Source: Dictyobacter kobayashii (lineage in GTDB: Bacteria > Chloroflexota > Ktedonobacteria > Ktedonobacterales > Ktedonobacteraceae). From it: DNA of 64,000 bases. The DNA lies in contig NZ_BIFS01000001.1 in the NCBI RefSeq assembly GCF_003967555.1, forward strand, positions 5,084,001 through 5,148,000. Direction: 5' to 3'. The position numbers were made by a program, and so were the translations under genes. The notes under the pieces were generated by a model, which made no database searches, was not told where the DNA came from, and worked only from the letters and a program-made list of their open reading frames with translations. Below, piece by piece: positions 8,857 to 22,063 of this stretch (positions within the stretch are counted from its first letter, which is position 1; the number at the start of each line of letters is the position of its first letter).

Positions 8857-9851
8857 ATGTCAAATACGCCTGATATATCGGAAGCCCGGCGAGCTTTACT
8901 GGAAAAATATCTGAGCGGCAAAGTTCAGCCTCCAGAGCAACCTATCCCTGTTCCTCCAACTGAGGCTTCGCGCGAACGAGCGGTTGCTGTACAGGCTCGT
9001 GGAACGAAATCCCCTTTCTTTTACCTGCATGGTGATTGGAAGGGGCAAGCCTTCTATTGTTTCCCCCTGGCCCGTGGCTTAGGAGATGACCAGCCCTTTT
9101 ATATCCTGGAGCCATACGACTTCGATGGCTTGCCCGGTCCACCGCCTTTTGAAGAGGTTGCCGCAGCCCATGTCAAATCCATGCGCGCAATTCAACCCAC
9201 AGGACCGTATTTCCTGGGGGATGGTGTAATGGAGGACTGATTGCTTATGAGATGGCCCGGCAACTACATGCAGCGGGTCAACAGGTAGCCTTACTGGCTT
9301 TATTCGATTCTGATTATCCGGCGCCCGGGTTACGTAAGCTCTTCCGCAAAGTCATTGTGGCGAGCTGCCAGGCTTTAAAGCAAGGGCCAGAAAAGCCGCT
9401 CGAGTGGTTTTTGCAGATTCGCCACCTGTATCGATTATTGCGCTTCTCCCGTTATCGACATGAAAAAGTAGCCGAACACCAGGCCAGACAGCAGGGGGAT
9501 AAGGTGGAAGCGCAGCTGGCGCGACCAGTCCTAACCATTCTTCCGCGCGCAGTAATCTTTCCAACTGCCAATATATTGCGCGAAGACTGGCCTGGTATTT
9601 ATGAGTGGATGGGCCTGGGATATTATCCCACAGACCTCTATCCAGGCAAGATAGTATTTTTCTGGGATGAAGTAGACCTCTGGCGCCGAGCTGGTTGGCG
9701 CACGATCGTGGCCAGCAAAAACGACCAGGTAGAGACGCACATTTTACGTGGTTCCCATCATAGTTGCCGCACAGATTATCTAGATGGCTTCGTGGCAACC
9801 CTTCATAGCAGTCTGCAAGCTGCCCAAAAATCCGTGTCTGTGCGTGTCTGA
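8857..9851 (+). CDS. Thioesterase with Cys nucleophile (frameshifted in this sequence)
   Basis: Alpha/beta-hydrolase thioesterase that would release the product from the NRPS carrier. The chosen ATG at 8857 (GGGAGAG upstream) opens with SEARRALLEKYLSGK, which resembles linker segments preceding NRPS/PKS domains. The oxyanion strand is PFFYLHGDWKG. The reading frame then fails at the GGGGG run at 9216-9220. Adding one G restores FLGGWCNGGLIAYEMARQL, a GxCxG nucleophile elbow, and a 331-residue protein. The C-terminal part carries FDSDYP and the likely catalytic His in GSHHS. It belongs to the same operon as the NRPS and P450. The break is probably a homopolymer error. Confidence 0.85.
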
Positions 9852-10020
9852 TGGTTGTGTTTCCTCCCCAGGCTCTTTTGCGCGATAGGGTCGGGTCATT
9901 ATGTTGGCTTTGTTGCGCCCCTAAAAAGGTGTGAACCTGTCATGTGATAGACCTGGAGGAGGCATTTTGTGAAACGGAATAAGCTCCCAGGAAGTACTTT
10001 TAGCGCAATAAAGAAAATGC

Positions 10021-10049
10021 TTGACAGGCCTCGATCGTTGTGGCATAAT
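10021..10049 (+). promoter_or_regulatory. rRNA operon 1 promoter P1
   Basis: TTGACA (10021-10026), a 17-base spacer and CATAAT (10044-10049). The -10 box and the 20 bases after it are conserved at operon 2 P1 (29874-29902), while the spacer is not. Confidence 0.8.
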
Positions 10050-10286
10050 CATCGAGCTGTCAAAAAAGCGACAATCACCTGATCTCTTGTAGAGCGGGCG
10101 CACCTGTCCTTTTGCATCAGTTGTGCCACGCTAAGGTGGCTCCTCTGGGAGGATCATTTCTCCCCTGAAATTCCCAACAAATGGTTGTGTGAAGGGCATT
10201 TTGTGCCCTGTTTCAGGGATGGTTGCTACCGCGACCAACGAGAACATGACTTTCGGAGCCGATCAAAAAACTGATCGGAAAAACGC

Positions 10287-10315
10287 TTGACAAAGCACAA
10301 CGGATATGTGATACT
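10287..10315 (+). promoter_or_regulatory. rRNA operon 1 promoter P2
   Basis: TTGACA (10287-10292), a 17-base spacer and GATACT (10310-10315). The copy in operon 2 (30152-30180) keeps both boxes and the spacing. Confidence 0.75.
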
Positions 10316-10591
10316 ACAGCACATGAGACAAGCGAACGAAAAAACAATCAATGCTTGTTGAAACGCGAAACAACTGTTTCGCACGGCACCTTGACAACTG
10401 AAGAGTGGAAAGCAGAACAGCAACTGGAACCAAGTGAATACACAAACCAGTTCCTGTCAATTCGGACGCTTGATGGCAACATTGAGCGACCACAATAATC
10501 TGCGAAATAAAGCCAATGTTATCATGACTTGGCCATGATCGCACTTCACATGCAATGAATAGTTGCTCGCTGAGTGACTATGATATACAAA

Positions 10592-15447
<4,856 letters not shown>

Positions 15448-15582
15448 CACCTACTCGTTGGTATCTTCATCGTGGCATTCTGAGGATGCGAGTCCGCTGC
15501 TTCAGCGCAGGCTGATCTGGCGCTCGGCAAAATTGAGGGAATACTATTTCCAGTGGTTCGTGCTTTCAAGCACACAGACAGG

Positions 15583-15611
15583 CTTTACTTGTAGTGAGTA
15601 AAGTCTTTTTT
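15583..15611 (+). terminator. rRNA operon 1 terminator
   Basis: CTTTACT (15583-15589) pairs with AGTAAAG (15597-15603) and is followed by TCTTTTTTG. A terminator of the same shape follows operon 2. Confidence 0.75.
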
Positions 15612-15660
15612 GTTTGTTCAAAGGCATTAATAAATTTACTCTATACCCATTAATGGGGGG

Positions 15661-15707
15661 TGATTGCAGGCCCACATGACCCATAAAATCATGTAGACCT
15701 GCAATCA
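15661..15707. repeat. Imperfect hairpin downstream of the MFS gene
   Basis: TGATTGCAGG at 15661 and CCTGCAATCA at its far end pair, with a second inner stem ACATGA/TCATGT. It lies past the MFS stop on the minus strand and has no T-tract on that side. It may be the end of that transcript or a barrier between it and the rRNA operon. Confidence 0.4.
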
Positions 15708-15754
15708 CAATTTTGCTTTGCTGTGTGTATTTGGACCTGCTATGCAGGGGAGGG

Positions 15755-16992
15755 CTATTCCTCCGAAGTCAGGAGCGTGGCGTGGCGAAGCCGCTTGTTT
15801 GAGGTGGCTGCGACTGCTAGCAGCAGCAGCCAGATTCCTAATACGAGCGCGCTGTTTTTCGCTCCGATCCCTTGAATCAAGACTCCACCAAGGATCGCCC
15901 TACTGATTGGGCTCCCTGGATCACTAGTTGTACCGTGCTACTCATACGCCCACGCATAGTATCAGGCGTTGCCGTGAGGCGATAGGTATCAAGCGAGATG
16001 TTATAAATGGGGCCAACCAGCTCTTCCGCGGCCGCGATAAAGCACATGACAAGAGCATTGGGTGCAACCGCGTAGAGCGGAAACATCAGCGCTTCGAGCC
16101 AGAGCATGATAATAGCGATCTTCCCAAACTGAAAGCGTTTCCGCGCCCAACTGCTGGCCAGATTACCGATGAGTGCGCCCACAGCCGCCCCCGTAAAGAT
16201 CGCACCTATGCCGCCAGGTGACGTATGTAGTTCCCTGGCTATAATCAGGATAACCAGGTAGCCTGCACCATAGCGCAGACTATCAGCCCCATTTATGATA
16301 GTCAGAAATCTGAGTAATGGCTGTTTCCATAACCAGGAAAAGCCTTCGGAAATGGTAGTGTGTAGCGGTTGATGTGGACCTTTCTGATCACTCTGGAACT
16401 TCCCACGAATCAGGCCCAGTGAAAACACTGAAGCGCCAAAGGAGATCGCATTTACCAGGAAAGGGAAGACGCTCCCGATACTATACAGTGCGCCACCCAG
16501 GAGCGATCCCAGGGTGCGAATGGTGCTGTAGGCTGCCTGCGACTGGGAAAGGGCAGCTGGTAGCTGTTCACGCCTCACTACATTAGGTAGCGCCGCAGTA
16601 TTCGCGACACTAAAAAGTGTGCCGAGCACACCCCCAATCGCCACCACAACATAGATCTGTAGCATACTCAGAACATGAAACCAGAAGGCCAGAGGAATGG
16701 TCAGCATGAGGCACATACGCCCGGCATCACAGATCAGCATGGTCTTTTTGCGGTCCCATCTATCCGTGAGCGCGCCTGCCAGCGGGCTAAATACAATAAC
16801 CGCGATAGTGCTCAAGCTCACTGCTATGCCTACCTGGATGACCGATCCCGTGAGAGCCAGAACCAGGAGCGGTAAGGCAATAAATTGTTGTTGATTGCCA
16901 ACATACGAAACAATCTGCCCACCTTGCAAAAGCAAGTAATTGCGATTGCGCCACAGTGGCGAGGAATTATTTTCGAGTTTATCAGACTTCAT
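15755..16992 (-). CDS. MFS transporter, DHA3/EntS-like (frameshifted near the C terminus)
   Basis: Proton-driven exporter in the cytoplasmic membrane. The N-terminal part shows typical MFS features: helix 1 after NRNYLLLQGGQIVSYVGN and the loop 2-3 motif GALTDRWDRKK. About 12 hydrophobic segments follow. The frame stops early at 15877, but the coding-strand GGG run (plus-strand 15898-15900) appears one base short. Adding one G continues the protein as VGAILGGVLIQGIGAKNSA and a further hydrophobic helix, to a stop at 15755 and a normal 412 residues. The substrate cannot be told. It stands alone, next to the small peptide gene at 17157-17297 on the same strand. Confidence 0.85.
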
Positions 16993-17100
16993 CAGTACTC
17001 AAGCTCCATTCTCAAATGTCTTATGAGGACACACAAAAAAGCCGCGAGCATAGCTGGCTCTCAGCCCGGCGGCCATCTTTTCAATGAGAGATGGCATAAA

Positions 17101-17140
17101 AAAGCCGTGGGCGAGACCTTTGTATATCACCCACGGCTTT
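17101..17140 (-). terminator. Rho-independent terminator after the 46-residue peptide gene
   Basis: 11-base arms AAAGCCGTGGG (17101-17111) and CCCACGGCTTT (17130-17140) are perfectly paired. On the minus strand the stem runs straight into TTTTTT. It starts 16 bases after the peptide stop codon. Confidence 0.75.
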
Positions 17141-17156
17141 GCGATTTGACGTTTGG

Positions 17157-17297
17157 CTATGTTATGTCCAGCTTCGTGTCAATATCTACTCCAAAAAAAG
17201 GCACAATACGGCCCTGGGCGACACGAAATGCGTGGACTACACTTCCTCGGGAGCCAAAGTACCACCCATTGGAGTACTTTGTCGTCGCGCTAGCCAT
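17157..17297 (-). CDS. Small hypothetical peptide, 46 residues
   Basis: The ATG at 17297 is preceded by AGGAAAGG at good spacing. The frame gives 46 residues starting MASATTKYSNGWYFGSRGSV and ending KLDIT, followed at once by a strong terminator. That combination (ribosome site, short frame, own terminator) supports a real gene. There is no signal peptide or membrane segment. The sequence has an aromatic/glycine N-terminal half (KYSNGWYFGSRG) and IVPFFGVDID later. I do not recognise a family. No RiPP-modifying enzyme lies beside it; the nearest neighbour on the strand is the MFS exporter. Confidence 0.55.
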   Translation of the reverse strand: MASATTKYSNGWYFGSRGSVVHAFRVAQGRIVPFFGVDIDTKLDIT

Positions 17298-17858
17298 ATC
17301 TATTCCTTTCCTATATTCTGTGCTGGAAAATTAGATTGTGTAAATTAATCTGGATAAATAAAGTACCATAACCATTATGGTATGTCAAATACGATTTTTT
17401 GCCTTCTCTGAATAATAGAATATATTGAGATTAGAATATATCTTATTCCCATCAGCATGGGAAGCATGTCGCTCCTGTGCGGACGTGCGCTGGCGCTCAA
17501 GAAGCATTCTTATGTGGTGCAAAAAGTGCGCCTGGCGCACTTTTTGCACCACATAAGAATGCTTCTTGAGCGCCAAAGGCGCTCAAATTCAGGCGTAAAG
17601 ATCGCGGAGACCATGAGGAATAAGACACATTCTTAGGACAGAAAAGAAATAACTGGATAGCCATAACTATGTGTGGAATATGAATAGATTACTCACTATA
17701 TTTCTACGCAGAGATAAGGTAAAATAACTATGCCAGGTCAAATCCTGTCCACCATTAAGTTTTTGATGTTTTTATTCCATGCAATGGGATAGAGTCGGTG
17801 ACATAGGTTAACCTGGCCATCAGTTTCTTTGTTCAAGTTTTTGCCAGCGCAGCCGTTT
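17298..17858. other. 561-bp gap without recognised genes
   Basis: AT-rich region holding the promoter side of the small peptide gene and a very long perfect hairpin (17491-17575, listed separately). Short open frames inside it lie on the arms of the hairpin or lack ribosome sites. Nothing else was recognised. Confidence 0.5.
17491..17575. repeat. Perfect 41-bp inverted repeat with 3-base loop
   Basis: Arms 17491-17531 and 17535-17575 are perfectly complementary over 41 bases with the loop CTG. The arms begin TGGCGCTCAAGAAGC. A further partial copy of the outer end (GGCGCTCAA) follows at 17578. It has no T-tract and is 280 bases from the nearest gene end, so it is a poor terminator candidate. 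Confidence 0.85.
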
Positions 17859-18467
17859 TTAGCGCTGCCAATCATACTCCATACGTCGCGCCGTCCAGCG
17901 AGCCGACTCTTGACCGTGAAGGCGCTCCACTACGTGTAGACTCATATCGATGCCCGCTGAAATGCCAGCCGAAGTAATGATACGCCCTTCATCAACAACA
18001 CGTGCATCGTCGAGAATGGTAATTTGAGGATAAGTATCTTGCATCCACTGTATACTCCCCCAATGCGTGGTTGCTTTATGTTGATCTAATAGAGATCCCT
18101 CAGCGAGTAAAAATGCACCTGTACACACGCTAGTTGTCAATTGTGTCTGTTGATCCTGCTGTTTAATCCAGTTGATCAAGCGCAGATTATACATCTCTTT
18201 GCGTGTCCCCTGACCACCCGGCACGACCAGGATATCCAGTGGGGGATGATTTTCGATTGTCGCGTGTGGCTTGACCAATAAACCACCCCGGCAAGAGATA
18301 ATATTATCTGTTTCAGCGATGGTCAAGACGCGGAACATTTGCGCGGCATCGCTATGCTGGCCGACCGGGCGCGCAACTGAAAAGACTTCAAAGGGACCAC
18401 AAAAATCTAAAACTTCAACCTCATCAAAAATGAGGATACCCACGGTTAATGATGGTAGCTCACTCAT
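17859..18467 (-). CDS. DJ-1/PfpI (GATase1-like) family protein, isonitrile hydratase-like
   Basis: Cytosolic protein of the class I glutamine amidotransferase-like fold. The N terminus LTVGILIFDEVEVLDFCGP is the typical start of this subfamily. LDILVVPGGQGTR precedes the nucleophile elbow TSVCTGAFLLAEGSLLD, with the reactive Cys. ATTHW supplies the conserved His and Trp. The chosen ATG at 18467 gives 202 residues; an upstream in-frame TTG has no better ribosome site. It resembles isonitrile hydratases and the ligand-binding half of GlxA-type regulators, but no AraC helix-turn-helix is attached. The substrate is not known. Confidence 0.88.
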   Translation of the reverse strand: MSELPSLTVGILIFDEVEVLDFCGPFEVFSVARPVGQHSDAAQMFRVLTIAETDNIISCRGGLLVKPHATIENHPPLDILVVPGGQGTRKEMYNLRLINWIKQQDQQTQLTTSVCTGAFLLAEGSLLDQHKATTHWGSIQWMQDTYPQITILDDARVVDEGRIITSAGISAGIDMSLHVVERLHGQESARWTARRMEYDWQR

Positions 18468-18596
18468 AGCCTCTATCCTTTTCAAGCGATATTTTTAGTA
18501 GGATCTACTAAGAAAATAGCATATCTTATTTGCTGATGTAGCCTGCTGTTAGCAATAGAGTTCAGTTCAATCAAGAGTATAGCTTTTTTATTCTAT

Positions 18597-18625
18597 TTGA
18601 CAAGTACATTTAAAGAAGACATAGT
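18597..18625 (+). promoter_or_regulatory. Candidate promoter for the glycosidase gene
   Basis: TTGACA (18597-18602) and CATAGT (18620-18625) are separated by 17 bases, about 130 bases before the GTG start at 18755. Confidence 0.4.
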
Positions 18626-18754
18626 TATGTTACTATCAGTTTTGCTAGCAAAAAGTTCATGACAGATAAGGTGTTTTTGTGGTTGCTTGTGTCATGCGCG
18701 TAGCAGGAATTATAGAAGATGAGCAGGTCCTCTAATTAGAAAGGATTGTGTAAC

Positions 18755-20968
18755 GTGGCAAGGGTAAATTTCTCTCAAACCGCTCAGCGGCTTACGCTCT
18801 CTAACGGCTATATTCAGATCGAGTTTAATTGTCTGCATCCTCAGATCGATGTCATTAAAGCAGATTTTACTGGAACTGGTTCGTATGGTCGAAATCTAGC
18901 GGCCCAGGGTGAGGATGCGCTTTCGCGGCAAGGTATTGTGCTGGAGCGTTATGATATTCAGCATCCAGGAATCCCCAGCGCAGGTTATGCCTCCTCGCTT
19001 GGAATAGCGGCGCCATTGACTATTAACATTCTTGAGCAGACGGCTGCGAAAGTTGTGGTAAGCATCACTGGTATCGTCGATGATCTTGCTGAGCCCCTGC
19101 TGACTTCAAGCTGGCGGTTAACGTTAGCTGAGGCTGAGCGAAGCTTCCAGCTTGATATCTCGGTGCAGCCGTTGCGTGAACTTACCATCGCGGGTATCTG
19201 CCTGACCAGTTATTTCTCGCTGCCATCCGTCTACGGACTCTTTGAGCGCGGTGTGGTGCAGCGTATGCAGAGTCCGTTAGCCTGCTTTGCCTCTATGGAT
19301 CGCTTGCACTATTTTTATGCGTTGGGCAAAGGCGGGTGTGTAGATATAATCACGCCAGAGCAGCAAAAAGTCGTCTTATTGAATGCAGACCAGGCTTTTT
19401 ACTCCTCCGGCCTACAGCAAGTGCTGGCCGGAACCTTTCCCACCTGTGATCAGTGGAGTCCCAACGATTGGTCCCTGGCCGAACCTTTATCTATTAAACC
19501 GGGCCAGCTATGGCAGGCGAGCACGCGCATTGGCGCGAATAATTATGATTTTCCTGTAGCACATCTGCCGCTAGCAACGCGCATGCCTTTTGCCGAGCTA
19601 CGCACATTCTACACAGCCATCTACGCAACCACCGTGGGCAGCCTGGTCTCCTACGAGTTTCAGGGAGAAGTCTCTCCAACGCTGGCCGCTCCTGAGCATG
19701 GATATGCCTCCTTGTTTAATTTTTTTGACCCTGATGCCTGGGAGTCCGTCTGCGTCCTCCTCTATGCAGGTGATCCATACCTTCAGAACGAGGCACGCAA
19801 GTTGATAGAACGTTCAGGGGCCGCGATGTTGCCATCGGGCCAGATTCCCCATCATTTTAATGCTGATGAACCTCTGTACCAGGCGATCAGCGGGGCTATA
19901 CAGACCGGTCCTAACATCTTCTGGATCTCGGCAGCCCTGCAATATGCTAAGGTCAGTGGTGATCGCGCCTGGCTGCAAGCGCAGATGTCTCAGCTTGAGC
20001 GGGCCCTCACCTTTCTGCTCGATCGCTATGATGCGAGGGTACAGCTTATCAATGCTCCCGGTCCGCTGTGGATCGATGTCTTTATCCGCCACGACTATGC
20101 CTCAGATACCAATGCGTTTATGGTTGGTTTGCTCAGGGATATGGCAGACGCCGAGGACTTTCTGGGGCAACCGGGATGCGCGCAGGAGCTGCGCACGCTG
20201 GCTGACAATATTATTGCAGGGATGAACGCCCATTTATGGTCGGGCGACCATTACATTACGCAGCGCGCTGTGGATGGAAGTGAACGCGATTTTGTGGATT
20301 ACGATGCTAACTTGCTGGCGGTCGCCTTTGGGATCGCTATAGATGAGCGCGCTGCCGCCATCCTGGCGCGTATCGACTCCGGACCCTGCACGCACAGCCG
20401 TGCCACCTATGTATCGGAGCGCTACTATGGTCCCGAGGATTGCTATCTGGGAAATACTGGCGACTCCCGCATCACAATGGGGCGCATCGGTTGGGCGGAT
20501 GGACACGCCAGAGGAGCGGTCGGCGATATTGATACGCTGGAGCAAAAGATTATTGAGCCTTTGCGCTCCGACCTCTTTTCTGCTACCTGGTTGGCTGAAC
20601 GCTATGATTGCCAGGGCTATAATGTGCGTAGCCCTTTTTACCACGAGTATCCCGAAGTCCTGGTTATGTTGTTACGTGAAGTTGTATTCGGTATTCGGCT
20701 CCAGCTGGGTGAGGTCGTGATCCACCCCTATACACAGACGAACTATCACTATCAGATCGGCAATATCCAGGTCGATTTTTCGCCGCGCTCTATCTATCTG
20801 TCCCTTCCCGAAGCTGGCGAGCGACGTTTTACAATTTATCATGTGCTACCTCAGGCCAGTTATCGTATTCAGACCAAAGAGCGCACGCAAGAAGCCACCA
20901 CAGGCTCAGATGGTATCTTGCGTTTTGTGAGTGCCTCCAGTTCGCGAATCGTGATAACACTGCTCTAA
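18755..20968 (+). CDS. Large (alpha/alpha)6-barrel glycosidase-like protein
   Basis: Probable carbohydrate-active enzyme of about 737 residues. The GTG at 18755 is chosen because AAGGA lies 9 bases upstream; an in-frame TTG at 18746 touches that site. The N-terminal ~280 residues are beta-rich. The middle shows repeated helical hairpins typical of six-hairpin glycosidases: GPNIFWISAALQYAK, WIDVFIRHDYASDTNAF and DYDANLLAVAFGI. The C-terminal ~90 residues form a beta-sandwich-like tail. There is no signal peptide, so it is probably cytoplasmic. I cannot place it in a numbered GH family. Candidate acids are the Asp in WIDVF and the Asp/Glu around YYGPEDCY. Confidence 0.6.
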   Translation: MARVNFSQTAQRLTLSNGYIQIEFNCLHPQIDVIKADFTGTGSYGRNLAAQGEDALSRQGIVLERYDIQHPGIPSAGYASSLGIAAPLTINILEQTAAKVVVSITGIVDDLAEPLLTSSWRLTLAEAERSFQLDISVQPLRELTIAGICLTSYFSLPSVYGLFERGVVQRMQSPLACFASMDRLHYFYALGKGGCVDIITPEQQKVVLLNADQAFYSSGLQQVLAGTFPTCDQWSPNDWSLAEPLSIKPGQLWQASTRIGANNYDFPVAHLPLATRMPFAELRTFYTAIYATTVGSLVSYEFQGEVSPTLAAPEHGYASLFNFFDPDAWESVCVLLYAGDPYLQNEARKLIERSGAAMLPSGQIPHHFNADEPLYQAISGAIQTGPNIFWISAALQYAKVSGDRAWLQAQMSQLERALTFLLDRYDARVQLINAPGPLWIDVFIRHDYASDTNAFMVGLLRDMADAEDFLGQPGCAQELRTLADNIIAGMNAHLWSGDHYITQRAVDGSERDFVDYDANLLAVAFGIAIDERAAAILARIDSGPCTHSRATYVSERYYGPEDCYLGNTGDSRITMGRIGWADGHARGAVGDIDTLEQKIIEPLRSDLFSATWLAERYDCQGYNVRSPFYHEYPEVLVMLLREVVFGIRLQLGEVVIHPYTQTNYHYQIGNIQVDFSPRSIYLSLPEAGERRFTIYHVLPQASYRIQTKERTQEATTGSDGILRFVSASSSRIVITLL

Positions 20969-20998
20969 GCCTGGATCGCCTGTTTCCCAGGTAGCTGC

Positions 20999-21028
20999 TT
21001 GACTTGCTTCCGTAGCAAAACATACACT
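20999..21028 (+). promoter_or_regulatory. Candidate promoter for the methyltransferase gene
   Basis: TTGACT (20999-21004) and TACACT (21023-21028), spacer 18, lie 44 bases before the start codon at 21072. Confidence 0.35.
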
Positions 21029-21071
21029 TAGATAAAAGAGCGCATAAAAGCAAGCAGGGAGTAGCTTATAA

Positions 21072-21980
21072 ATGAAGCCATTCAATCAAGATTCTAAAAA
21101 GCCCGATAATCTAAATGTATTTATGCCAGCAGCTCATAATGATGAGCCAGATTTTCGCTGGGATGATGGGCGGCGGCATGTCGCCAATGTGCCTTATATG
21201 CTACCAAGTGACCTGACCGAAGTGCAGCGCCTGGATTTTCAGCATTATATGTTGCGCTATGCCTTTAAAGGAAATTATCTGGCTCCAATCAAGCAGCCCA
21301 AAGATATTTTAGATGTGGCATGTGGTACGGGACGTTGGATGTTTGAGCAAGCCCAGGCCTTTCCGCAGGCCAATATTATGGGTATCGATCTGGTTCCTCC
21401 CAGAGTGGATAAATCGTCGCTGGCTTTCCCTAAAAAGTGTGTTTTTACGCAAGGTAATGTCGTTGATGGACTACCTTTTGTCGATCAAACCTTTGATTTT
21501 GTGCATCAGCGTCTTCTCATATTAGGGATTCAAGCCCGCGCCTGGCCTCGTTTATTATATGATCTTTACCGTGTAACGCGGCCTGGAGGCTGGATTGAAA
21601 TCGTGGACACCAATCTTACCTGTCAGCGCCTGGGGCCAGAGACGACACGCTTAGCACAATGGGTCCATGAATTAAAAGTGCAAAGAGGCATCGACCCCTC
21701 ATTGCCACAACGATTAGGAACCAATCTTAAGCAGGTGGGGCTGACCAATGTCTCGACGCATAAAGTCTCTCTTCCAGTTGGCCTGTGGGGTGGACGTATT
21801 GGCAGTATGATGTTACAGGATATGATAGCTGTAACGCAAGCTACACGCCCGTTTGTAACCGCGCACGCGGGTATCACCACACAAGAGTATGACAGACTGG
21901 CCGAAAAAACCTTTAAAGAGTACGAACAATACAAAAGCTATTCTAATTTTTATGTCGCATATGGGCAAAGAACCTTCTAG
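21072..21980 (+). CDS. Class I SAM-dependent methyltransferase
   Basis: The 302-residue protein has the SAM-binding motif I ILDVACGTGRWMFEQA near residue 80, followed by the acidic strand end MGIDLVPP. Motif II is near DQTFDFVHQRLL, and RPGGWIEIVD is the post-motif III strand. The start is the ATG at 21072 with AGGGAG upstream. The substrate is unknown; the fold matches small-molecule and quinone-type methyltransferases. It is monocistronic, ending in a terminator directly after the stop. Confidence 0.88.
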   Translation: MKPFNQDSKKPDNLNVFMPAAHNDEPDFRWDDGRRHVANVPYMLPSDLTEVQRLDFQHYMLRYAFKGNYLAPIKQPKDILDVACGTGRWMFEQAQAFPQANIMGIDLVPPRVDKSSLAFPKKCVFTQGNVVDGLPFVDQTFDFVHQRLLILGIQARAWPRLLYDLYRVTRPGGWIEIVDTNLTCQRLGPETTRLAQWVHELKVQRGIDPSLPQRLGTNLKQVGLTNVSTHKVSLPVGLWGGRIGSMMLQDMIAVTQATRPFVTAHAGITTQEYDRLAEKTFKEYEQYKSYSNFYVAYGQRTF

Positions 21981-22032
21981 AAAAAATAAGTATTGCGCCA
22001 GGTATATCACTCTGGCGCAATACTTATTTTTT
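21981..22032. terminator. Bidirectional terminator between convergent genes
   Basis: Perfect 21-base arms (21981-22001 and 22012-22032) with a 10-base loop. The outer ends are A6/T6, so it serves both the methyltransferase (plus) and the DUF815 gene (minus, stop at 22064). Confidence 0.85.
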
Positions 22033-22063
22033 AATTTCTTCTAGCCTGGACAAATTTTTAGTT

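Larger units (their letters stand above)
9852..10591 (+). promoter_or_regulatory. rRNA operon 1 leader region
   Basis: About 740 bases without a gene. It contains two tandem promoters (listed separately), conserved hairpins around GTGGCTCCTCT shared with operon 2, and a segment CCTTGACAACTGAAGAG also seen in operon 2. The stretch 10434-10456 can pair with 12139-12159 just past the 16S 3' end, which fits a pre-16S processing stem. The corresponding region before operon 2 (29870-30454) is clearly homologous but diverged. Confidence 0.75.

Noticed and set aside
17491..17575. CRISPR repeat or terminator
   Set aside because: There is only one unit, no spacers, no T-tract and no gene end within 200 bases.
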